This document shows, in pieces, positions 50,936 to 58,082 of a DNA stretch of 64,000 nucleotides. Source of the stretch: an uncultured Oscillospiraceae bacterium. Its GTDB lineage: Bacteria; Bacillota; Clostridia; Oscillospirales; Oscillospiraceae. The notes under the pieces are model-generated. The model was given only the letters and a program-made list of their open reading frames with translations. It did not search any database and was not told where the DNA came from. Within the stretch, counting starts at the first letter, position 1. Each line of letters begins with the position of its first letter. The stretch lies in the NCBI GenBank assembly GCA_910587285.1, contig CAJULM010000008.1, positions 14,480 to 78,479 on the forward strand, given 5' to 3'. A program made the translations under genes and the position numbers.

Positions 50936-52420
50936 ATGGGAAAGTACATTCTCGCGTTGGACCAGGGAACCACCAGTTCCCGGGTGATTCTGTTTGACCG
51001 GGATCAGAACATCTTAGGGGTGAGCCAGAAGGAGTTCACCCAGTATTATCCCCACGAGGGCTGGGTGGAGCATGACGCCATGGAGATATGGTCCTCCCAG
51101 TACGCCACCATGATGGAGGTCATCGCCCAGTCGGGGGTGGACCCCAGGGACATCGCCGGCATCGGCATCACCAACCAGCGGGAGACCACCATTCTCTGGG
51201 ACAAGGAGACGGGCCGGCCCATCTGCAACGCCATCGTGTGGCAGTGCCGCCGCACCGCCCCCATTGTGGACAAGCTGCTGGCCGACGGCCTGGGCGAGCA
51301 CATCCAAAAGACCACCGGCCTGGTGCCCGACGCCTATTTCTCCGCCACCAAAATCAAGTGGATGCTGGACCACGTGGAGGGGGCCAGAGAGAAGGCCCGC
51401 CGGGGGGAGATTCTATTCGGCACGGTGGACAGCTGGCTGGTGTGGAAGCTCACCGGTGGGGCGGCCCATGTCACTGACGTGACCAACGCCTCCCGCACCA
51501 TGCTGTTTGACATACACAAGCTGGACTGGGATGAGACGCTGCTCCAGGCGCTGGACATCCCCCGGGCCATGCTGCCCCAGGTGCGCTCCTCCAGCGAGCT
51601 TTACGGCTATGCGGACGTGCAGGGGGTGAAGGTGCCCATCGCGGGCATCGCCGGGGACCAGCAGGCCGCCCTGTTCGGCCAGACCTGCTTTGCCCCGGGG
51701 GACGCGAAAAACACCTACGGCACGGGCTGCTTCCTGCTGATGAACACCGGGGAGAAGCCCTTTGAGAGCCGCAACGGACTGATTACCACCATCGCCATCG
51801 GTCTGGGCGGAAAGGTACAGTATGCCTTGGAGGGGAGCGTGTTTGTGGGCGGCGCGGTGATCCAATGGCTGCGGGACGAGATGCGCTTTTTCACGGATAG
51901 CCGGGACGCGGAGTACTACGCCCAGAAGGTGCCCGACAACGGAGGGGTATACCTGGTGCCCGCGTTCACGGGGCTGGGCGCCCCTCACTGGGATATGTAC
52001 GCGCGGGGGACCATTGTGGGCCTCACCCGGGGCAGCAAGCGGGAGCATATCATCCGGGCCGCCCAGGAGTCCATCGCCTATCAGGTGGCGGATTTGGTGC
52101 GGGCCATGGAGGCGGACACCGGACTGCCCCTGCGGGCGCTGAAGGCGGACGGCGGGGCCAGCCGGGACCGATTCCTCATGCAGTTCCAGGCGGACATCAT
52201 CGAGCGGGAGGTGCGCCGCCCCGCCATCCGGGAGACCACCGCCCTGGGCGCGGCGTACTTGGCCGGGCTGGCCACAGGGGTGTGGAGCGGCACAGAGGAG
52301 ATCAAGCACCTGTGGATGTGCGACAACACCTTCCAGCCCGCTATGGCGGCGGAGGACCGGGAGCGGCTGCTGGACGGCTGGCGGCGGGCGGTGGGCCGCA
52401 GCCAGGAGTGGGCACGATAG
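50936..52420 (+). CDS. glpK: Glycerol kinase
   Basis: 494 residues, full length. FGGY-family blocks: ALDQGTTSSRVILFD, NQRETT, VWQCRRTA, GIAGDQQAALFGQ, TYGTGCFLLMN, and ALKADGGASRDRFLMQFQAD. It converts glycerol to glycerol-3-phosphate, the GlpP ligand and the dehydrogenase substrate. ATG 50936 is preferred to 50930 for spacing to AAGGAGGG. Last gene of the operon; no glpF transporter is seen. Confidence 0.96.
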   Translation: MGKYILALDQGTTSSRVILFDRDQNILGVSQKEFTQYYPHEGWVEHDAMEIWSSQYATMMEVIAQSGVDPRDIAGIGITNQRETTILWDKETGRPICNAIVWQCRRTAPIVDKLLADGLGEHIQKTTGLVPDAYFSATKIKWMLDHVEGAREKARRGEILFGTVDSWLVWKLTGGAAHVTDVTNASRTMLFDIHKLDWDETLLQALDIPRAMLPQVRSSSELYGYADVQGVKVPIAGIAGDQQAALFGQTCFAPGDAKNTYGTGCFLLMNTGEKPFESRNGLITTIAIGLGGKVQYALEGSVFVGGAVIQWLRDEMRFFTDSRDAEYYAQKVPDNGGVYLVPAFTGLGAPHWDMYARGTIVGLTRGSKREHIIRAAQESIAYQVADLVRAMEADTGLPLRALKADGGASRDRFLMQFQADIIEREVRRPAIRETTALGAAYLAGLATGVWSGTEEIKHLWMCDNTFQPAMAAEDRERLLDGWRRAVGRSQEWAR

Positions 52421-52604
52421 CGCGGAGCGCTCGGGAGCAGGCGGCTAAGACCCGGAGCGGAGTGGACGGCTTGGCGGCCCGTGAGGGCCGACAAACGGCG
52501 CGCGCAGTCGGAGGGGCGCTGTGTGCCGGTGGTACACGTCCAGCGCCGACCGAGCCGAAGGCGAGACTTTAGACGCCGCTGCGGAGGGCGCGCAGCGTGA
52601 ATAG
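52417..52604 (+). repeat. Intergenic repeat, divergent long copy after glpK
   Basis: Starts ATAGCGCGGAGCGC, ends GCGCAGCGTGAATAG, and carries the CGTCCAGCGCCGACCGAGCC module also found at 38203. Head-to-tail with the next copy. Confidence 0.7.
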
Positions 52605-52746
52605 ATAGCGCGGAAAAGCGGTCGGCGAGGGAGTTTGGAGCGGAGCGAGGGCAAAAGCCCAGCCGCCGCGCAGCGGGGGCGGGTTTTGCCCGAGTCGCAG
52701 TGAAAGCGACCGAGCCGCCCTGACCGCTTCGCAGCGTGAATAGATA
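52605..52746 (+). repeat. Intergenic palindromic repeat after glpK
   Basis: Starts GATAGCGCGGAAAAGCGGTC, ends GACCGCTTCGCAGCGTGAAT; the ends are imperfect inverted repeats. Internal stem GGGCAAAAGCCC... / GGGTTTTGCCC. Confidence 0.85.
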
Positions 52747-52770
52747 GCGCGCAACCCAAACAAAATCTAC

Positions 52771-52806
52771 AGCCCGCCGGAGAAATCACGCTTCCTCCGG
52801 CGGGCT
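52771..52806. terminator. Hairpin before the tRNA promoter
   Basis: 12-bp perfect stem AGCCCGCCGGAG / CTCCGGCGGGCT, 12-nt loop, weak T-run. Confidence 0.6.
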
Positions 52807-52826
52807 GGAATTTCGTAAAAAAACTG

Positions 52827-52855
52827 TTGACAACAGGCGCCTAACGTGGTATGAT
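52827..52855 (+). promoter_or_regulatory. tRNA-Leu promoter
   Basis: TTGACA (52827-52832), 17-bp spacer, TATGAT (52850-52855). Confidence 0.8.
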
Positions 52856-52884
52856 TTGTCTTGCGTTAAGCGCCAGCCCCATTT

Positions 52885-52971
52885 GCGCGAGTGGTGGAAT
52901 TGGTAGACTCGCTGGCTTCAGGTGCCAGTGCTCGCAAGGGCGTGCGGGTTCGACTCCCGCCTCGCGCACCA
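52885..52971 (+). tRNA. tRNA-Leu (anticodon CAG)
   Basis: 87 nt with encoded CCA. Acceptor GCGCGAG/CTCGCGC, D-arm with GGTAGACTC, anticodon stem CTGGC/GCCAG with loop TTCAGGT giving anticodon CAG, a long class II variable arm, and T-loop GTTCGACTC. It reads CUG, the dominant Leu codon of these genes. Confidence 0.96.
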
Positions 52972-52978
52972 AACCCAT

Positions 52979-53031
52979 ATAATCCGAACCTTTTTCCGAT
53001 AGGGGATGGGTTCGGATTATTAGTTTTCTTT
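52979..53031 (+). terminator. tRNA-Leu terminator
   Basis: 12-bp perfect stem ATAATCCGAACC / GGTTCGGATTAT, then TAGTTTTCTTT. Confidence 0.85.
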
Positions 53032-53120
53032 GACCGATACGAAAGCACCTACTTCCGAAACGGGGTGGAGCGAAAGCCCACCTCAAAGCCGAGGGGCCCA
53101 CGGAAGAAGAAGCAGACCCC

Positions 53121-53180
53121 ATAAATGAAAAAAGGGCGGGCGCAGCCGTTTCTACGGTGCGCCCGCCCTTTTTCATTTAT
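53121..53180. repeat. Long inverted repeat / hairpin, copy 1
   Basis: Arms of about 27 bp (53121-53149 with 53154-53180, one small bulge) and a 4-nt loop. Bases 53141-53172 recur almost exactly at 54217-54246. Confidence 0.85.
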
Positions 53181-53194
53181 ATGTTACACAGGTA

Positions 53195-53223
53195 TTGAAA
53201 AAATCTATTGTTTCATATATACT
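53195..53223 (+). promoter_or_regulatory. Promoter of the DUF3800 gene
   Basis: TTGAAA (53195-53200), 17-bp spacer, TATACT (53218-53223). Confidence 0.65.
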
Positions 53224-53261
53224 ACTTCTATATAGATTTTTATTTGGGTTGGTGACTGACT

Positions 53262-54065
53262 ATGAATGAACCCACTTTGCGAATGTATGTAGATGAAAAT
53301 GGAAACTACAATTTGCGAGAGGATTTATCAAATGATAGTAACCGCTATTTATGCTTGACTGGAGTAGTCATGCGTACCAAAGCGCACGATTTGCTTACTC
53401 AACAGTTGGACGATTTGAAGACAAAATATTTTGGGTCAAAGGACGTAATTCTTCACCGCCGGGAGATTATTTCGGCAAAACCACCGTTTGAAGCCCTAAA
53501 AGATAATAACACCCGTTCAAGTTACAATACAGATATACTCCGCATCATATCTGAATTGCGGTATGGCGTAATATCCATAGTAATAGACAAAAAGACTCTC
53601 GTTGATAAATATACATTACTGCGGGCACAAGATCCTTATGCGTTAGCATTGGAGTATCTTATGCAACGTTATCAATACTGGATGCAAGATTATAGTCAAC
53701 GGCATGGGACAATAATGGGTGACATCGTTGCTGAATCCAGAGGCGGTAGAGAAGATCGGATAACAAAAGATACGTATAGGCTTATTTATGACGGAAAAGG
53801 CTATAATAGACTGAATGATGCTGCTCAATATTATTCCTCTAAAGAAATCAAATTGCGAAAAAAGAAAGCAAATATAGCTGGGCTACAATTTGTTGACTTG
53901 ATTTCTCACCCGGCTCGTCGTTATATCCTATCGCAAAACCATTTAGCACATAACCTAAAGCCCACTTCATTTGAGCAGACGGTTGTAGACATTCTTGTGA
54001 AGGAAAAATTCCGGCGACATAACGGGATCATTGATGGATATGGAGCGGTCTTTTTCCCAAAGTGA
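53262..54065 (+). CDS. DUF3800 domain-containing protein
   Basis: 267 residues. N-terminal LRMYVDENGNYN and the C-terminal ANIAGLQFVDLISHPARR (Asp in QFVDL) fit the DUF3800 pattern, a family with an RNase H-like fold often found on mobile elements and near defence genes. Activity unproven. It is strongly AT-rich, unlike flanking genes, and has a weak ribosome site. It sits between two copies of a hairpin repeat, as would recently acquired cargo. Confidence 0.8.
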   Translation: MNEPTLRMYVDENGNYNLREDLSNDSNRYLCLTGVVMRTKAHDLLTQQLDDLKTKYFGSKDVILHRREIISAKPPFEALKDNNTRSSYNTDILRIISELRYGVISIVIDKKTLVDKYTLLRAQDPYALALEYLMQRYQYWMQDYSQRHGTIMGDIVAESRGGREDRITKDTYRLIYDGKGYNRLNDAAQYYSSKEIKLRKKKANIAGLQFVDLISHPARRYILSQNHLAHNLKPTSFEQTVVDILVKEKFRRHNGIIDGYGAVFFPK

Positions 54066-54078
54066 TAATAGCGATCAC

Positions 54079-54148
54079 AAAAGAAAAAGCGGCTCGCAAA
54101 GCGAGCCGCTCCGAGTGCAAGCACTCCACCTCCAAGTAACCTTGGATT
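54079..54148 (-). ncRNA. Candidate small RNA with three hairpins
   Basis: Predicted minus-strand RNA of about 70 nt, starting near 54148 and ending at the T-run 54079-54088. It folds as CCAAG/CTTGG, GAGTGC/GCACTC and a terminator stem AGCGGCTCGC / GCGAGCCGCT followed by TTTTTCTTTT. It converges on the DUF3800 gene. No open frame of note. Confidence 0.55.
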
Positions 54149-54154
54149 AATTAT

Positions 54155-54183
54155 AGTATACTCTATTTTTACAAGTTTGTAAA
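54155..54183 (-). promoter_or_regulatory. Promoter of the candidate small RNA
   Basis: Minus-strand TTTACA (54178-54183), 17-bp spacer, TATACT (54155-54160). Confidence 0.65.
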
Positions 54184-54207
54184 GAGAAAAAATTGTCAAA
54201 GAAGCAA

Positions 54208-54246
54208 AGGGGCAGACGCAGCCGTTTTCACGGTGCGCCCGCCCTT
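54208..54246 (-). repeat. Hairpin repeat, copy 2
   Basis: CGCAGCCGT / ACGGTGCG stem as in 53141-53172. It lies just after the stop of the small minus-strand gene and may act as its terminator. Confidence 0.7.
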
Positions 54247-54253
54247 TTCGTGC

Positions 54254-54433
54254 TTATTTCGTTTTTGCCTCCCGCTTCTCCGCTTCCCGCCGTTCCTTCC
54301 ATTCGGCAAACTCCCGCTGGCCCTCCTCGCTTTCGTAGAAAGCGAGAATATCAGGCATGATACAGCGGGCGACAGCCTCAATCTGATACTGGGGAATGTC
54401 GGTGCGATTAATTAGCTTCTTCCGTCTGCTCAA
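54254..54433 (-). CDS. Small element-borne hypothetical protein
   Basis: 59 residues from a TTG start at 54433 with GGAGG six bases upstream. Sequence begins MSRRKKLINRTDIPQYQ and ends with a very charged helix (EWKERREAEKREAKTK). Not recognised; position just downstream of the MobV gene suggests a mobilization accessory or regulator. Confidence 0.55.
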   Translation of the reverse strand: MSRRKKLINRTDIPQYQIEAVARCIMPDILAFYESEEGQREFAEWKERREAEKREAKTK

Positions 54434-54482
54434 GTGTTGCCTCCATTTCTTCCATATTCAATTTTCAAGGTGCAAGTGCTGT

Positions 54483-55433
54483 TCACCGCTGATAGTCTTT
54501 TGGATGGCGTTGCCCCCTTTGCTGTTCCCTCAACGCCTGTCGTATCTCCGGCGGTATGCTGTTCACAAACCGCCGAAGCCGCTCGTTTTCCTTTTTGAGC
54601 GTCAAAACCTCCATCTGCTTCTGTATGCTCTTTTCGTCCCTGACCTTCTCTTTCAGCCCGGCGTTCTCCTGGGTCAGATAGTCGATGGTGGCCTGGTACT
54701 TCTGCATCTGCCCCAGGTGCTGTTCCAACCGGGAGAAGTACGGCCCCACCAGTTCCAAAACCTCGTCCCGCTTCTTCCCGGCGTTCAGCACCCCGATTTC
54801 AGAAATAGCCTTTTCTATGGCCCTTTGCTGGCGGGTGAGGTCGATAGACTGCTTGAACAGCCAGGTGGGGATATGCTTCCGCTTGGTGACAAGGGCGCTC
54901 TCGCCCCTTTGGAGGCCGGGGAACGCCCGGTTCATGTGGGCGTGAAACTCGTCCTGCCACTTGGAAAGCTGCGCCCGGTTGCCCAAAATCTCCTTGGCGG
55001 ACAACCGCCCGTCCTTGGTGATGGGCGTGAAGCACAGGTGCAGGTGGGGCGTTTTCTCGTCCATGTGAACCACGGCGGAGAAGATATTGCCCCGGCCCAC
55101 CTTCCGCTCCATGAACGCCGCCGCCTCGGTGAAGTAGGCTTGCACCTCCCGTCTGCTCCTGCCCGTGAAAAAGTCCGGGCTGGCGGTGATGAGCGTATCC
55201 ACGAACATGGTGCTGTCCTTCCGGGTGCGGCACCCCGCCGCCTTGATCCGGCTGTCGATCTCCCGCCGATACTTCTGCGTGGGGCGGATGATGTGAAAAT
55301 TGTCCCGGCTCCTGCCGGTGTCAATGTCCGGGTTGCTGGCGTATTGCTCCTTGGTGCGCTCGTGGTGGGCCTCCAGCGCCCCGGCTGGCCCCGCCTTGCG
55401 TTTTTCAAATCTCAAAATTGCGTGCTGTGCCAT
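54483..55433 (-). CDS. MobV-family relaxase (MobM/Pre-like)
   Basis: 316 residues. The N-terminal motif EAHHERTKEQYASNPDID holds the catalytic-His candidate (H23 or H24; H22 in pMV158 MobM). The metal-binding motif VVHMDEKTPHLHL has H123, D125, E126, H130 and H132. A coiled-coil C-terminus (about 235-300) fits dimerisation. It nicks one strand at oriT and leads it in conjugative mobilization; the matching oriT is at 57515-57556. ATG 55433 follows AAGGAGGT. Confidence 0.94.
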   Translation of the reverse strand: MAQHAILRFEKRKAGPAGALEAHHERTKEQYASNPDIDTGRSRDNFHIIRPTQKYRREIDSRIKAAGCRTRKDSTMFVDTLITASPDFFTGRSRREVQAYFTEAAAFMERKVGRGNIFSAVVHMDEKTPHLHLCFTPITKDGRLSAKEILGNRAQLSKWQDEFHAHMNRAFPGLQRGESALVTKRKHIPTWLFKQSIDLTRQQRAIEKAISEIGVLNAGKKRDEVLELVGPYFSRLEQHLGQMQKYQATIDYLTQENAGLKEKVRDEKSIQKQMEVLTLKKENERLRRFVNSIPPEIRQALREQQRGQRHPKDYQR

Positions 55434-55473
55434 TCTACCTCCTTATTTTTCATTTTTGGGCGTAGAAAAGCCA

Positions 55474-55501
55474 CGCCCGCCGCTTCCGGCTTGCGTGGCT
55501 T
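55474..55501 (-). terminator. Hairpin after the sigma-like gene
   Basis: AAAGCCACGC / GCGTGGCTTT stem with a 14-nt inner stem-loop, then TTCT on the minus strand; 40 bases before the MobV ATG. Confidence 0.65.
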
Positions 55502-56349
55502 TACCGCCCTGCTTCTTCCTCGTACTGGATGAACCGCCTTTTGATGGCCTCCATCCGCTTGACAACTGCGCTGTGGGTCTTGTACCCCAGCTTGTCCGCT
55601 ATCTCCTGATAGCCGTACCCCTCCACCCGAAGTTCCAGAATCGCCATATCCTTTGGGGACAGGGTGGCCTTGAACCGCTGGCAGAAGTCCTCCCCCGCCA
55701 CCTGCTCGGTGAAGTCCTCCGCTGCCGGGTCTGCCACAGCGTGTATGCCGCTGTCCTCGTCCTCCATGCACTCCTCCAGCGAAACGGTCTTGACCTTCTT
55801 GGAGCGGGTGTGATACCATTTGCGGAGAAAGTCTTTCCGCACGTTGGTGTCCCACGGCTCGAAGTCCTCGGCGCAGGGCATTTCCCGCATCACATCCAGC
55901 ATCGGCCCCCAACCCTGCTCCTCGATGGTGCGGCGCACCACCGACCCGATGGACGCTTTCACGTCCTCCGGGTCGAAAAAGGGTATCTCAAAGTCGGGCG
56001 GCAGGTCGAACAGGGCTTGCGGGCCCCAGCCCCGCTCCCGCTCTATCCCCTTGGCCCACAGGGGCAGGGCGTAGGATAAGTACCACGCCGGGAAATACCC
56101 GGTGTAATGCTCCTTCCAGCCGCCGAAGCCGAAGTGGGGGAACACCAGCACCGCCATAGCGTCCATGATTTCATTTAGAAACTGCTGGCTCCCAAGGACT
56201 TCCTGCCATTCCGGGGCGTTAAACGCCCCCATGCGGCGGGGCAGCTTCCGCAGGGTAGGACAGCGTATAAGCAAATCGTGGGGCAGGATGTAGACCAGGG
56301 GCAGATAGCGGAGCGGGGTGTCGTAGGGCAATTTGTAGGTAACGGACAC
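55501..56349 (-). CDS. Sigma-70 region 4-like protein of the mobile element
   Basis: 282 residues from GTG 56349 with GGAGG seven bases upstream. The last 60 residues (LSPKDMAILELRVEGYGYQEIADKLGYKTHSAVVKRMEAIKRRF) form a sigma region 4 helix-turn-helix, but the N-terminal 200 residues, rich in aromatic residues, do not look like sigma region 2. It may be a transcription or excision regulator of the element. The upstream neighbour on the other strand is cargo. Confidence 0.65.
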   Translation of the reverse strand: MSVTYKLPYDTPLRYLPLVYILPHDLLIRCPTLRKLPRRMGAFNAPEWQEVLGSQQFLNEIMDAMAVLVFPHFGFGGWKEHYTGYFPAWYLSYALPLWAKGIERERGWGPQALFDLPPDFEIPFFDPEDVKASIGSVVRRTIEEQGWGPMLDVMREMPCAEDFEPWDTNVRKDFLRKWYHTRSKKVKTVSLEECMEDEDSGIHAVADPAAEDFTEQVAGEDFCQRFKATLSPKDMAILELRVEGYGYQEIADKLGYKTHSAVVKRMEAIKRRFIQYEEEAGR

Positions 56350-56457
56350 GATAAAACCTCCTTTCTGAGTGTGGTGTATCTCCATCTAATCAATAACGAC
56401 ATAAGTATATACTTTTTGTTCCTATTTTTCAAAAGAATTTTGGAGAGTACTGCTTTG

Positions 56458-56486
56458 TTGCAAATGAAAAGGAGTTATGCTATAGT
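56458..56486 (+). promoter_or_regulatory. Promoter of the membrane cargo gene
   Basis: TTGCAA (56458-56463), 17-bp spacer, TATAGT (56481-56486). Confidence 0.65.
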
Positions 56487-56520
56487 AAGTTAGAAAACTA
56501 AAATTTGTGGAGGAGAAATG

Positions 56521-57126
56521 ATGAACCGAACAATTCCTCAAATCGGTGCGGCGATTGTTACTGTCACAGTTTTCCTTTTTGCTGTATGTCTGATTTTTGA
56601 CTTTTCATTTGGCTCATATTTCGTGTGTATGTTTTTGCCCTTGGGATATATTATGATGGCAGTTGGATTTCAATATGAATGTGACGAAAATCGACGGGTT
56701 CCTGTCAATATCGGTGTTGCTGTTGGTGTTATCTATGCAGTATTGGTTCTTCTGGTATACTTTGCACAGACAACAAGTGTCCGATTGGAGAATTTGAATG
56801 AGCAAGCCATCAAAATATTAGATTTTCAGCGTGGTGGTCTGCTGTTCAACTATGATTTGCTTGGTTATGGAATGATGGCTCTTTCCACATTTTTCATCGG
56901 CCTTTCTATCAACTCAAATTCCAAAAGAGACAAGTGGCTGAAATACTTGATGATGGTACACGGTATTTTCTTTATTAGTTGTTTTACTATGCCAATGACA
57001 GGAATGTTTACAGGTATGGAAAATGGAGAAATTGGAAGCGGAGGAACTATTCCGCTATTATGCTGGTGTGCGTATTTCCTTCCTGTTAGTGTACTGTCAT
57101 ATAAGCATTTTCAGAAGGTTCAATGA
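56521..57126 (+). CDS. Six-helix membrane protein (cargo)
   Basis: 201 residues with about six membrane segments (VTVFLFAVCLIFDF, YFVCMFLPLGYIMMAVGF and four more), resembling DUF998-type proteins, but the match is weak. It is AT-rich compared with the rest of the element, so a separate acquisition is likely. GGAGGAG lies five bases before ATG 56521. Confidence 0.65.
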   Translation: MNRTIPQIGAAIVTVTVFLFAVCLIFDFSFGSYFVCMFLPLGYIMMAVGFQYECDENRRVPVNIGVAVGVIYAVLVLLVYFAQTTSVRLENLNEQAIKILDFQRGGLLFNYDLLGYGMMALSTFFIGLSINSNSKRDKWLKYLMMVHGIFFISCFTMPMTGMFTGMENGEIGSGGTIPLLCWCAYFLPVSVLSYKHFQKVQ

Positions 57127-57514
57127 TAGTCGTATTTACTTGGACAGTAGCAAACCCAGCCGGGGCCGTCAAGGTTGAAGTGCATGGCGCTTTCAGCGCC
57201 AACCTTGACCGCCCCGCCCGGGTTCGCTTTGTGGTGGTTAAGGCGGGCAAGCCCCAAGGGTGCTTGCCCGCCTCCTTTGATTTTGGGTGCCGGGGGCGGT
57301 GCTCCTCCCGCCAGGAATCGACGGAAACGCACCTCATTTCGATGTACGTTTTCGACACGGGGGACGAGGGACGGGGGCTTGTATACCTGCCGCCGCTCCC
57401 CGAAAACGGACAGGCTTTTTGTTCGCTCCCGCTCACAAAAACCCCGCCCGTTTTCCTGCCGGTGCAAGCGGGGCGCAAAAGCGCCGCACCCCGCTTCCCC
57501 CGTCAGCCGCGCCA
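57127..57514. other. Noncoding structured interval of the mobile element
   Basis: No gene on either strand. Strong hairpins at 57166-57210 (GTCAAGGTTG with CAACCTTGAC around an inner GGCGCT/AGCGCC) and 57243-57272 (GGCGGGCAAGC with GCTTGCCCGCC). The interval just before an oriT suggests a role in transfer or replication-like processing of the single strand. Confidence 0.5.
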
Positions 57515-57556
57515 GCAGGTATAACACACTACACTTTGCTTCGCAAAGTCGTGTGC
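57515..57556 (-). other. oriT of pMV158/MobV type
   Basis: On the minus strand GCACACGACTTTGC, GAA, GCAAAGTGTAGTGTG then TTATAC. The nick site TAGTGTG/TTA of pMV158 is exact (57531-57522; cut between 57525 and 57524), preceded by a 7-bp hairpin ACTTTGC/GCAAAGT (57533-57549) in place of the AT-rich pMV158 stem. Confidence 0.92.
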
Positions 57557-57557
57557 C

Positions 57558-57580
57558 AAAGGGGGCCAGCGGCCCCCTTT
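57558..57580. repeat. Perfect hairpin beside oriT
   Basis: AAAGGGGGCC / GGCCCCCTTT, 3-nt loop, directly next to the oriT stem. Confidence 0.75.
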
Positions 57581-57672
57581 GGAAACCCCCGCCCCCGGTC
57601 TGCGGGCCGGGTCAAGGGCCTACCGCCCACATCAATCCATCAATCAATCTATCGTATCATTCATAATATGGA

Positions 57673-57701
57673 TTGACAGAAGCGACAAATTGTGATACAA
57701 T
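57673..57701 (+). promoter_or_regulatory. Promoter of the XRE-recombinase operon
   Basis: TTGACA (57673-57678), 17-bp spacer, TACAAT (57696-57701). Confidence 0.82.
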
Positions 57702-57725
57702 AAGAGTATGAAGGAGGCGAGAGCC

Positions 57726-58082
57726 ATGAGCGAGATAGGCGCCAGACTGCGGACGCTCCGGGAGGGGATCGGCCTCTCCCAAGCCAAGTTCGGAAAGATT
57801 GCGGGGATTCCCCAGGCCACCATCAACCGATATGAAACGGGGTATTCCTCCGCCCCCATTAAGGTGCTGATTTGGTATGCGGATTACTTTGACGTGTCCA
57901 TGGATTACATCTGCTGCCGCACCGAGAAGCCCCAGGGGAGGCTGTACGAGTTCAAGCCGAGAATCCTTGAGGAAAATAAGGACATGAAGCAGTTCGTGGA
58001 GATGTGCTTTGACCCCAAATCCCCCATGAATGACCGACTGAAAAAGGCCATTATCGAAATGCTGGAAGGGGTGAAGGAATGA
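57726..58082 (+). CDS. XRE-family regulator of the recombinase
   Basis: 118 residues: helix-turn-helix (GLSQAKFGKIAGIPQATINRYETG) and a C-terminal helical half. Its stop overlaps the recombinase ATG (ATGA), so the two are coupled and it probably represses recombinase expression. ATG 57726 follows AAGGAGG. Confidence 0.88.
   Translation: MSEIGARLRTLREGIGLSQAKFGKIAGIPQATINRYETGYSSAPIKVLIWYADYFDVSMDYICCRTEKPQGRLYEFKPRILEENKDMKQFVEMCFDPKSPMNDRLKKAIIEMLEGVKE

Noticed and set aside
52885..53031. tRNA-Leu as the integration site of the mobile element
   Set aside because: No duplicate of the tRNA 3' end was found near 59.5 kb, and the element uses a large serine recombinase, which does not usually target tRNA genes.
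54066..54199. Small toxin frame on the minus strand through the candidate RNA
   Set aside because: The frame lacks the hydrophobic pattern of type I toxins and passes through a terminator stem into the DUF3800 gene.
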